Positions 18,201 through 25,058 of a stretch of 64,000 nucleotides of DNA are shown here, piece by piece (the first letter of the stretch is position 1; every line of letters starts with the position of its first letter). The translations under genes and the position numbers were made by a program. Origin of the DNA: an uncultured Desulfobacter sp. Its GTDB lineage: Bacteria; Desulfobacterota; Desulfobacteria; Desulfobacterales; Desulfobacteraceae. The DNA is taken from NCBI RefSeq assembly GCF_963677125.1, contig NZ_OY781882.1:4424501-4488500 (forward strand), in the 5' to 3' direction. A model generated the notes under the pieces. The model was not told the DNA's origin. It saw only the letters and a program-made list of their open reading frames with translations, and did not search any database.

Positions 18201-21148
18201 GCCAGCACGTTTGATTGGTTGGGATTGACGGTGCCGATCACCGCACCTGAGAGCTCTTTCTGGTGCTTTTTCAACCGGGGCGTGGCCACTGCGGTCTGCT
18301 TGCGGGGACGGCCGTATGGGTCAAACCGATGATTGTTGCTGTCATCTTTGTAATGATAGTTTGTTATTGCAAACTGGGTCATGGGGTCGTCGCCCCGTTC
18401 CCACTGGGTGGTGCGTTGGGCAGTGGGGTGAGGAAAAAAAATCCGCTTTAGGCTGGGCGCGTTCTTTGGCGTTTCGATCTCCTCCAACCCATAGCTGTAT
18501 TCCGTGACCGTATACGGTTTATGCTGTCGTTCACTGTCATCCAGAGCGTACAATTCCGTGCGCAGGATGCTGCCGCGCAGGGTGCGAAGGGCGTCTCGTT
18601 TAATACGTCTATTTTCCGGTGAAGGTATCCTGTCTTGGCCGCGGTCATTGTATCGGTTCAGGAAATGATTGACCTGCTCGGTATGTCCCAATAAATGGGG
18701 ATCGCCCGACCAGTATTCGTCACCAAAATCAAGCTCGGTCCAGTCTCCGAATTCCTCGCCCACCGGTCCCTGATGGAACCATGTTTTGGTTAAAAGCGGT
18801 GGTGTGAACTGTTGTTTGGGCACATTATTGAACTGATCAACATCGCCATGCAGGCCGGCGGCGTGATAGTCGGTAAAGGTTTCGGTGTCCAGTTGCTCCA
18901 CCATGCCGAAACCGCGAAATTCTCGCTCAGCGCCATCCCAATAGCCGTGGTGGTAGCGGTATTCGGTGGTGAGCTTGCCTCTGGATATTTCATCAATCAC
19001 TTCGACCTTTGACACCGCCTGGACGGGGAAGGGCAGAGGTGTACGCCAGCGATGGTCTGGCTTTTTCTGATCTTCGAGAAAATAGTGGGTGGACGGTTTA
19101 TATTCCACTCTGGTGACGGCACCCATGTGATTGTTCATTTCATTGAGTACATAGGGCTTTACCCCACCGGTGAAATCCAGAAACATCATGTGGTGTCGGC
19201 TAAGGCTTGTTGCATCTTTGCTCCAAAGCAGACCGCTGACGCCGCCGCCGTAAAGATCGACCAGCCGAACATGATCCGTGCTGGTAACCTGCGGTGTGCC
19301 TTGAATGAGGATGGGTTCCTCGCTCCAGCCGTTGCCGCTGTGGTTTAGCCAGAGCAGCACCTTACCCGAATCCACGTAGACCAAGTCGGCCAAGCCGTCG
19401 CCATCGACATCACCTAAAAGAATCAGTTTGGGGTCATAACCATATCTGAAACGTGGGGCATTTTTCATGGTCCGCCGCTCTCCCCAGCGGTTATGCCCCA
19501 GGTTTGGCCAGTATTCGATGTTACCATCGTGGATAAGGACGATGTCCTGAAGGCCATCTCCGGTCATGTCGGCCAAACGTACGCGGGCGTCGGAAAAGTT
19601 GACGTTTGGAAAAATGTCGAGACTTTGACGCAGTGCGTGACGCGTGCGTTTCCAAGCAAGTGTGGGGTCCGGGTGGTTGAAAAAAGATTCCATTCGGCTT
19701 CCGGACCGCAGCACATCGGTGTAGCCGTCACCATCCAGGTCAACCAGTTTTACTTCAGGATCTGTAAAGTCGAAACTGGGGATGACGGGATAGGGCTGGA
19801 AGGACTTTTTCGACCAGCGGCCTCCGTGGTCCAGTGGATAATATCCGGCCAATGGTCTGGAGGTCACCAGCAGGTCCGGGCGTCCGTCTCCGTTGGCGTC
19901 GATTATCTGGACGCCTGGATCAGCCAAGGAAAGCGGCGGTGCCTCGGCCATTGTCCGGGGCTGGTCGAATCGGCCGTTACCCAGGTTGCGCCAAAAACGA
20001 ACCGTACCGTTCATTTCCAGAATATCCGGCAATCCGCTGCCGTGTAAATCAACAAGCTCCATTCCGGGCGAACTCAATGCGCGTGTGGGTAGATCTCGGC
20101 CCTTAATTACCTCAAACCTGCGTTTTTCCGGAGAGAAACGGGTGTAATTGAAAGTCATGGGTGGCAGTTGCTTGGGGTACGTTCCGTTTGGGGCGTCGTC
20201 TTTGTAGGGGAACCCGTTATCATCGAAACCAATAATATCGAGTTGGTTTAAAAGGGATACACCGTTGTAAGGATCGGTGTCATATTTGAAACGATACTCA
20301 CGGACCGGAAGAACATCATCATTTGAGGTCTTGATATTGACTTTAATTGCAGTGCAGCAATGAGTTGTACGTGTTTCAAATCCGGCACGGAAGTCCGAAA
20401 AAGTATCTTTTCGACTTTCGTAGATAAACTCTACATGAACGAGAAATTTCCTGGCAACAAGTTCTCCATAATCAGCATATTTGATGGATTTCAGTAATAT
20501 TTGTCCGCCTTGATCATCCCCTTCATGAGCAGTTGTATATGTATAGCAGATAGAATTGCCGAACGGGTCTTTAGTTTCGGTGAGTTTCCAGGAAAAAATT
20601 TGCGTAGCGTCAAGTGGGTTTGTGAGGGTTGCCTGCTTATTTTCTGACTCCCCACATTGGCCATAGTAACTGATGAGCCCATCTTTGCTTTCGACTTTCC
20701 AGTAATTACCGGATTCCGTCTTATGATGAATGATGCGGGCAAAAAGTCCTTCCGTTCTTGGACGATAGACGACCTCACCAGGATAGCCGCCTGAAATTTG
20801 AACCAGGTCTTCTGCACCCGAAAGGATGAATACATCATGCTTTCCACTTGATTCAAGATGTTGGGCGTCTTCGTTGTACTGCGGGACGCCACCGGAAGTT
20901 TTACGACTAACGCCAGGAATGCTCAAACTCCAGCCGAGACCAAATGGCCCATTGCCGTTGCCACTGCTGTAGACCAGTTTAAGATCGGGTTGAAAGCCAT
21001 TTCGGCCCGGAGGGATCGCAATTGGAACCGAAAAATTGCCGGTGCCGGTATGTAAATCGGGCTGAAACTTTTCTCCAATGCCTTGTAAGGCACCGCCGCC
21101 TTTTGGTAGAGAAATTATAGACTGGAAATTATTCGAATTGCCGCCCAT
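15266..21148 (-). CDS. Tc toxin subunit B-C fusion (TcB-TcC), N-terminal 1960 residues, truncated by IS
   Basis: The N-terminus has the SpvB motif (SLPKGGGALQGIGEKF, then GTGNFSVPI and FGLGWSLSIPGVSR). FG-GAP/VCBS-like repeats (DLHGSGLPDILE, DANGDGRPDLL, DLDGDGYTDVL, DVDGDGLADLV) run from about residue 363 to 600. TcdB middle domains follow at about 650-900, with PSTHYFLEDQ and REFRGFGMVEQ. RHS/YD repeats (YDxxGNL, YDALNRP) fill the last third. Known TcB-TcC proteins form a sealed cocoon that holds the cleaved cargo and docks on TcA. The frame ends at HADRMVG plus a stop created by the insertion at 15266; the rest of the gene is at 12361-13800. The ATG at 21148 has a GAGGTG ribosome site. It is the first gene of the toxin operon. 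Confidence 0.92.
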   Translation of the reverse strand: MGGNSNNFQSIISLPKGGGALQGIGEKFQPDLHTGTGNFSVPIAIPPGRNGFQPDLKLVYSSGNGNGPFGLGWSLSIPGVSRKTSGGVPQYNEDAQHLESSGKHDVFILSGAEDLVQISGGYPGEVVYRPRTEGLFARIIHHKTESGNYWKVESKDGLISYYGQCGESENKQATLTNPLDATQIFSWKLTETKDPFGNSICYTYTTAHEGDDQGGQILLKSIKYADYGELVARKFLVHVEFIYESRKDTFSDFRAGFETRTTHCCTAIKVNIKTSNDDVLPVREYRFKYDTDPYNGVSLLNQLDIIGFDDNGFPYKDDAPNGTYPKQLPPMTFNYTRFSPEKRRFEVIKGRDLPTRALSSPGMELVDLHGSGLPDILEMNGTVRFWRNLGNGRFDQPRTMAEAPPLSLADPGVQIIDANGDGRPDLLVTSRPLAGYYPLDHGGRWSKKSFQPYPVIPSFDFTDPEVKLVDLDGDGYTDVLRSGSRMESFFNHPDPTLAWKRTRHALRQSLDIFPNVNFSDARVRLADMTGDGLQDIVLIHDGNIEYWPNLGHNRWGERRTMKNAPRFRYGYDPKLILLGDVDGDGLADLVYVDSGKVLLWLNHSGNGWSEEPILIQGTPQVTSTDHVRLVDLYGGGVSGLLWSKDATSLSRHHMMFLDFTGGVKPYVLNEMNNHMGAVTRVEYKPSTHYFLEDQKKPDHRWRTPLPFPVQAVSKVEVIDEISRGKLTTEYRYHHGYWDGAEREFRGFGMVEQLDTETFTDYHAAGLHGDVDQFNNVPKQQFTPPLLTKTWFHQGPVGEEFGDWTELDFGDEYWSGDPHLLGHTEQVNHFLNRYNDRGQDRIPSPENRRIKRDALRTLRGSILRTELYALDDSERQHKPYTVTEYSYGLEEIETPKNAPSLKRIFFPHPTAQRTTQWERGDDPMTQFAITNYHYKDDSNNHRFDPYGRPRKQTAVATPRLKKHQKELSGAVIGTVNPNQSNVLATQSRTEYAIASTEATYIHDRVAQIKTFELAEPQSAPDDFDDDVHAALEKQWQAVRDICILFENSTGSETTIIGHQCNHYDGSEFQGLPMGRLGNHGALIRSEALVFDDELLQKAYDDRRPSYLGGTTTLPENAPPNFGDAIGYHHQTADLENHVNGYYADTLRRRLSPRGLPEAMEDALGNRASISYDEPYALLPIEVSDPLGMKTTATYNYRLLQPKTLVEPNGNSTHVEYSPIGLPAKQYINGQDEAGNTIGGTADKPEMAFTHNFLNFKKTGKPVFVHTIRRVHHASDNISDETIESREYSDGFGRLIQTRAQAEDLVFGKTGNNVGLPSAPGSTLDAAIGRRVTDSVVVSGWEVFDNKGQVVEKYEPFFSQGWDFQPENEAKTGCHVSMFYDPRGQVVRTLNPDGSQQLILFGRPVNADDLTLTIEVMASVSGSAGFLPTPWEGYTYDANDLAHLTHPDTNSVDAGHHFTPASVVLDAMGRTVCTVARNGRLPADWHITRSTYDIRGNLLTVVDALGRTAFTYHYDLLDRALSVKSIDAGRRTSVLDALGSLIEYRDSKGSIVLRSYDQLNRPDGVWAINDKSTVQKFTRREKIIYGDQCSLSDDEKRKRNLLGKPYIHLDEAGRLTLERYDVKGNLLEKSRQTIRDSELENDWIADWSNTDAENVLETTVYQTSSRYDALNRPSSITYPQDVEGQRKLLTPSYNRAGALEAVQLGDDSFVKHIAYNAKGQRILINYGNEIMTRYAYDAHTFRLARLRTEQCIYTAAHSGEDETWQGIGKPRQDFTYGYDLVGNIVSIDERVPNCGIANDANGRDRLLRKFTYDPIYRLLTATGRACKQFIGPGYAMGGKDCGTHLPGSPAPHPDNGPDQTESYTQTYSYDPAGNMLFMHYNATGGKWKRKYGMSGFTPAQWSEKISALPSSAPADWGTEGNRLTSFGAEDQAPNHDYDANGNLIRQNTERHHTWDHADRMVG
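15267..15273. repeat. Target site duplication, right copy (TAACCTA)
   Basis: Second copy of the heptamer found at 13794-13800. The premature TAG stop of the upstream toxin part (15266-15268 on the minus strand) is formed across this copy and the element end. Confidence 0.85.
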
Positions 21149-21360
21149 CGTACACCTCAGAAAGAATTTTCATTTGTGAACGTTAAAGTCAGGGAGACCT
21201 GCAAAGTGTTTAGTTACCTGATAGATATTTGTACCGGAGACTTCTAAAATAGTCAATAAAAATAAAGTGTTTTGAAAAATAATGGAGATAAAATCCTTTA
21301 AAATATCAACGTATTAAAATTGACATATCAAAACTTGCAGGCCATCTGAACGAAATAAAA

Positions 21361-21441
21361 ACTAAGTCCGAAAAAAAAGATGAACACAACACCACTGTGG
21401 ATGATTTTTTCATGGTGGCAGGTATCCGGTTCGAGATGTAA
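21361..21441 (+). pseudogene. Remnant of a TonB receptor 3' end, internally deleted
   Basis: In frame, this reads KKDEHNTTVDDFF then MV-AGIRFEM and TAA. The intact receptor at 3279-5249 has KKDDENNTTVDDFF and, 44 residues later, MAGIRFEM. The intervening sequence is missing in frame. The bases GGCAGGTATCCGGTTCGAGA are identical in both copies, while other positions differ, so this is a diverged paralogue or an older duplicate. It has no start codon of its own and is not expected to be functional. Followed by the terminator at 21474, it mirrors the 3' end of the receptor on the other side of the toxin island. Confidence 0.85.
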
Positions 21442-21473
21442 TGTAGCTACATTACATAAATACCATTAAATTT

Positions 21474-21515
21474 CAGGCACACCGTCTTCCAGATTGATGT
21501 GCCTGTTTTATTTTT
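21474..21515 (+). terminator. Terminator behind the TonB receptor remnant
   Basis: Arms CAGGCACA (21474-21481) and TGTGCCTG (21498-21505) followed by TTTTATTTTT. The stem matches the receptor terminator at 5283 while the loop differs, supporting a shared origin of the two gene ends. Confidence 0.8.
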
Positions 21516-21833
21516 ATATGTATGCCACACAGATCTTTTACATAAACCACACCTATTCTAAACGGAAATGATTGCTTTGATTGACAATCTTTGCACTATA
21601 AATTACTATATTCTCACTTTATGACGCGACTTGTGAGTCGCAAGCTCTATGGCATTTTAACCCTTTATCTTTATGGGTAATATTGTTCCAATGGATGCTA
21701 TTCTTAATTTTTGTCCATATATTCTGCACACGTTGGCACCGGCATGCCCAAAAAATTGTTTTTCAGAAAGCCATACACAGACGACCAACTAGAATTAAAT
21801 AATATTATTTCATAAAAAAATACGACTCACAAA

Positions 21834-22946
21834 ATGAGAAAAAAGCATTCATATCACAGCCTGGAATATAAACAATGGATTACTGACAAAACACTGGAGT
21901 CTTTGTATGATAATGCACCAAGCTCTGTAATCGGCAGTTTTGCAGTATTTGTGGTTCTTGCTTGGTTTCTATGGACTCAAATCTATTCACTATCATTATT
22001 ATGCTGGTCGATTGCAGGAATTTTGATTTTTGTCTTAAGATTGGCGGTTTGGTTTGGATATAAGCAAAAAAAAGACAAATTGCCACCCAAGTTCTGGCTC
22101 AACAGTTATCGTTTAATGACACTTAGTTCCGGAATTTTAAATGGCATAGCCATGTGGTTATTTTTTGACGATGTCCCTGCCGAATATCAACAATTATTCT
22201 GTCTTTCTGTTGCCGGTTTGACTGCAGCCGCGTCTGGGACCCATGCGGTTGATTTACCGACATTCCTGCTGTTTATGCTATCTTCATGTTTATTGGCAAT
22301 CACAAAACTAATATTCCATGGCGGAACCACATACATTGCCCTTTCCATTATGTTTATACTCTATGTATTGGTAATGGGAAAAGCCGGTCAGAACAACAAC
22401 AAAGCGCTTCTTAGCAATTTTAAGCTGACTTATAGCATGCATTACCGGGCAACCCATGATCTTCTTGTAGATTTATTGAACCGGACTGAATTTGAAAATC
22501 TTTTTGCACTGAATACACCTTTGACCCATCATGGTGTTGCCATTCTATTCCTTGATCTTGATAACTTCAAACCCTTAAACGACACCCTGGGGCATCAGGC
22601 AGGAGACCGGGCGTTGAAACAGGTGGCGGATATTATGGTAAAAGCGCTCAGGTCAGATGATCCTGTAGCCCGCATAGGTGGAGATGAATTCGTAACATTT
22701 CTTTTCTTGGACGATGTTAACGAAGCTAAAAAAATTGCTGGTAATATCCTTCAAAGAATCCAGGAAATGTCCTTTCCCGGGAAACATAATTATGCCGGCC
22801 TGAGTGCAAGCATCGGCATAGCCTTTCACCACAATAACAAGGTGAAGTATTCACAACTATTGCACACTGCCGATTCCGCCTGCTACAAAAGCAAAGAACG
22901 GGGAAAAAATCAAGTAACTGTCGTACTTGTAAAAGACAATGCTTAG
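21834..22946 (+). CDS. Membrane-bound diguanylate cyclase (GGDEF)
   Basis: A 370-residue protein. Residues 30-195 hold about six hydrophobic helices forming an N-terminal membrane sensor that I cannot assign to a named MASE family. A GGDEF domain follows from about 208 (THDLLVDLLNRTEFE), with the intact active-site motif RIGGDEFV near 280 and an RSDD inhibitory site five residues before it. It should make cyclic di-GMP from two GTP at the inner membrane and be feedback inhibited. It stands alone: upstream is the toxin island, and downstream 166 bp separate it from the CODH-like gene, which has its own candidate regulator site. Confidence 0.92.
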   Translation: MRKKHSYHSLEYKQWITDKTLESLYDNAPSSVIGSFAVFVVLAWFLWTQIYSLSLLCWSIAGILIFVLRLAVWFGYKQKKDKLPPKFWLNSYRLMTLSSGILNGIAMWLFFDDVPAEYQQLFCLSVAGLTAAASGTHAVDLPTFLLFMLSSCLLAITKLIFHGGTTYIALSIMFILYVLVMGKAGQNNNKALLSNFKLTYSMHYRATHDLLVDLLNRTEFENLFALNTPLTHHGVAILFLDLDNFKPLNDTLGHQAGDRALKQVADIMVKALRSDDPVARIGGDEFVTFLFLDDVNEAKKIAGNILQRIQEMSFPGKHNYAGLSASIGIAFHHNNKVKYSQLLHTADSACYKSKERGKNQVTVVLVKDNA

Positions 22947-23022
22947 GTCAATAAGTCTTTAAAATTTAATCATCTGTATACTTAATCGTAATTCCGGCAA
23001 ATAGTCGGTATTTTTTTATTTT

Positions 23023-23038
23023 TGTCAGGCAGCTGACA
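23023..23038. promoter_or_regulatory. CRP/CooA-type operator TGTCA-GGCAGC-TGACA
   Basis: A perfect inverted repeat TGTCA-N6-TGACA, 75 bp before the ATG of the CODH-like gene. A TATATT candidate -10 is at 23058-23063, so a start near 23070 would put the site at about -40, as in class II CRP-type activation. The CooA-like regulator is encoded 850 bp away. The half-site TGTCA agrees with the known CooA recognition sequence. Confidence 0.65.
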
Positions 23039-23112
23039 GACAGATGGATTTTCCAATTATATTTTGATACATGCAAATAAACGCAGTGCATCGGAAACCC
23101 CGGAGGAAAACC

Positions 23113-23748
23113 ATGAACAAAGAAATGCAGCAGTCAGAACAATCATCTGCCATCATAGAAAAATCAATACTTTCAACATCATTGAATCAAAATTCCTGGG
23201 CCACCCTGAGCCAATCCCTGGATTTATTTTTCAAATCGTTAAAACTTGGCAGGGTACGGGGCGTAGTCGACATCATCATCGACACCCCAGACCCTATACA
23301 CAGAGACGATTCTGGGTACATCCAATTAATCCGGGAATTGATCCAGCATGACATCCTGATAACAATATCCGGGTTCAAAACAGTAGAAAACGGACCGTTG
23401 GGGGTAATAGATCCGGATCTTTTTCAACATGCAGAGGACGGCCTCTCTGAATTTTGCGGTTTCATTGGCGTACAACCGGTTTTGTATATTGACCAGATAG
23501 ATGAAACCGAAATTGTTGATTTTTATAATGAAGTAGCCCAACGCGCCGACGTAGAAATATCGGATTTACCTATGGCGAAGGTTGCGCCAGAAGCGTCTCA
23601 AGAACAGACAGGACGGCTGGGAAATATTTTTACTATGCACAAGAGCCCTACATATACAGCCGACTTGATTAATGCGCAGATACACGAAAAACGACTGGCC
23701 CTGAATTGGTGTGATCGCTGCAGCGGCGCTTTTTCACCCTTTTCATAA
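23113..23748 (+). CDS. Stand-alone CO dehydrogenase-like C-terminal domain protein without cluster cysteines
   Basis: A 211-residue protein. The ATG at 23113 follows GGAGG by seven bases. Residues 45-165 run parallel to the last Rossmann-like domain of anaerobic Ni-Fe CO dehydrogenase (CooS): GRVRGVVDIII, then IRELIQHDILITISGF, then PDLFQHAEDGLSEFCGFIGVQP (shown split: AEDGLSEFC and VQPVLYID), then VEISDLPMAKVAPE. CooS has Cys where this protein has IDTPDP, ISGF and DQID, so metal-cluster ligands appear lost and CO oxidation is unlikely. The C-terminus has a new WCDRC motif (residues 199-203). The frame is intact and preceded by a CooA-type site. A regulatory, chaperone or sensing role is inferred. 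The homology was judged by eye. Confidence 0.6.
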   Translation: MNKEMQQSEQSSAIIEKSILSTSLNQNSWATLSQSLDLFFKSLKLGRVRGVVDIIIDTPDPIHRDDSGYIQLIRELIQHDILITISGFKTVENGPLGVIDPDLFQHAEDGLSEFCGFIGVQPVLYIDQIDETEIVDFYNEVAQRADVEISDLPMAKVAPEASQEQTGRLGNIFTMHKSPTYTADLINAQIHEKRLALNWCDRCSGAFSPFS

Positions 23749-23750
23749 AA

Positions 23751-23843
23751 CGGCCATGGGCCGACCTGACATATCAGCTGCCAGGCACAGCCCACAACAA
23801 AGTTTGAAAGATCTGGGTAACTTATCCAGACTTTTTTATAAAA
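23751..23843 (+). repeat. Dispersed ~95-bp structured repeat, copy 1
   Basis: Starts CGGCCATGGGCCGACCTG directly after the stop of the CODH-like gene and ends CTTTTTTATAAAA. TGGGC and GCCCA can pair, and GAAAGATCTGG can pair with CCAGACTTT before a T-run. Copies at 27094, 37570 and 43460. A further partial copy (23841-23871, CAGCTATGGGC ... TCTATCGACGC) follows head to tail. Confidence 0.8.
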
Positions 23844-23887
23844 CAGCTATGGGCAATTGGGTCTATCGACGCTTTTCATTTTAAAGA

Positions 23888-24541
23888 TCAAGAGGCTTCT
23901 AAGGTTTTCAGGAGGGCAAGATCTGCAATAAAAAACTTGCCCCGCCCCAATTTCCTGATCACTTTCTGCCGGGACAGTTGATTTAAAAAGGTGGATACCG
24001 TCTGCCGTGTAGACCCCACCAGAAATGCGATCTGTTCAACAGAAAGATCAATTTTAATGATAATGCCACCGTCTGCACCTGGTATGCCGTACTTTTGGGC
24101 CTCGTTGACCAAGAGTCCGACCAGACGGCTGTTGACATCTTTGAAGATCAGGTTTTCAATAATGGTAAATGAGTTTTTCAGCATACTGCCTAGTATGCCG
24201 ATCATGGCTTTTGCCACTTCCGGATCATCCAGCATTTTTTGCCGGAATGTTTCAGTGTCTGCGCTTAGGACATCAATCTCATCCAGTGCCTGCACAAACG
24301 CACGCGTATGTGCAGAGTAGATATCACCTTTGGAAAGAATGCCGATATTAAATTCTTTATCTTCATATCCCAGATATACCCGGGCTCGCCCCTTGGCCAC
24401 GATAAAAATTCGATTTTCACCACTTTCGGGACGACAAATAAAATCCCCTTTGGGATAGCTGCGTTTTTTCAGTGCAGCATATAAGTCAGCAAATTCCGGA
24501 CGCTGAAGATGGGCCAAAAGATTTTCTTCCAATAATTTCAT
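23888..24541 (-). CDS. CooA-like CRP/FNR-family regulator (putative CO sensor)
   Basis: A 217-residue CRP-fold protein: cyclic-nucleotide-like sensor domain (1-130), long dimerisation helix, and helix-turn-helix (SVEQIAFLVGSTRQTVSTFL, about 167-186). It resembles the haem-based CO sensor CooA more than other CRP proteins: ADTETFRQK, GILGSMLKNSFTIIENLIF and KLGRGKFFIADL have direct CooA counterparts. His78 in YSAHTR corresponds to the haem ligand His77 of CooA; the Cys75 position is Ser. The start is uncertain because a terminator hairpin ends five bases before this ATG. It likely acts on the TGTCA-N6-TGACA site at 23023, upstream of the convergent CODH-like gene. CO sensing is inferred. Confidence 0.78.
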   Translation of the reverse strand: MKLLEENLLAHLQRPEFADLYAALKKRSYPKGDFICRPESGENRIFIVAKGRARVYLGYEDKEFNIGILSKGDIYSAHTRAFVQALDEIDVLSADTETFRQKMLDDPEVAKAMIGILGSMLKNSFTIIENLIFKDVNSRLVGLLVNEAQKYGIPGADGGIIIKIDLSVEQIAFLVGSTRQTVSTFLNQLSRQKVIRKLGRGKFFIADLALLKTLEAS

Positions 24542-24546
24542 TATTT

Positions 24547-24585
24547 AAAAAAAGGGGGGCAAATCTACTTTTACCCCCCCCCCCC
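24547..24585 (-). terminator. Intrinsic terminator of the tkt-yjbQ operon with G12 tract
   Basis: On the minus strand a run of twelve Gs, a 14-base loop, six Cs and seven Ts form a terminator. It lies 50 bp after yjbQ and ends five bases before the annotated start of the CooA-like gene, so it may also attenuate that gene. The G12 run is prone to slippage. Confidence 0.75.
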
Positions 24586-24634
24586 TTAATCGAAATCCTT
24601 TGCTGAAAGTCTTACCAAGATTGTCAAAACGGCG

Positions 24635-25027
24635 TTATGCGCCAATAATTGTCACGTTGACTTTTCGGGTTCTGGGCCCATCAAACTCGCAGAAAAAAAG
24701 GCTTTGCCAGGTCCCCAGTACCAAATTTCCATTTTCAAGGGCAACGGTTTCAGACGGCCCGAACAGGCTGACCTTTATATGGGCCGCTGAATTGCCTTCC
24801 ATATGTGTAAAATTGTCATCAAAGGGAATCACCTTGTTGATGCAGGATAAAATATCCACAGGCACCGCCGGATCCGCATTTTCATTAATGGTCACAGCCC
24901 CTGTGGTATGCATGGAAAACACATGCACAAGGCCGTTACTTATGCCGGACTGCCGGACAATGTCCCGGACCTGGGCGGTAATGTCCATCATCTGGGTCCT
25001 GGCCCCGGTTTTAATTGAAAACTGCAT
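24635..25027 (-). CDS. yjbQ: YjbQ/UPF0047 family protein
   Basis: A 130-residue protein matching the YjbQ family throughout: SMHTTGAVTINENADP with conserved His and Glu, HMEGNSAAHIK, LGTWQSLFFCEFDGPR and the closing VTIIGA. The family is small, soluble and widespread; E. coli YjbQ has weak thiamine-phosphate-synthase activity, but the true function is uncertain. It starts 31 bp after the transketolase stop and ends before a strong terminator, so it is the last gene of a transketolase-yjbQ operon. Length is normal for the family. The link to transketolase, a thiamine diphosphate enzyme, is suggestive. Confidence 0.92.
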   Translation of the reverse strand: MQFSIKTGARTQMMDITAQVRDIVRQSGISNGLVHVFSMHTTGAVTINENADPAVPVDILSCINKVIPFDDNFTHMEGNSAAHIKVSLFGPSETVALENGNLVLGTWQSLFFCEFDGPRTRKVNVTIIGA

Positions 25028-25058
25028 CTATTCGGTTCCCCCCTTTAACTTGGTCCTG

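Larger units (their letters stand above)
21149..21833. other. Intergenic stretch at the outer border of the toxin island
   Basis: Between the divergent toxin operon and the diguanylate cyclase gene. It should hold promoters for both. The middle contains the TonB-receptor remnant (21361-21441) and its terminator. Nothing else recognisable; the 300 bp before the cyclase are AT-rich. Confidence 0.5.
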
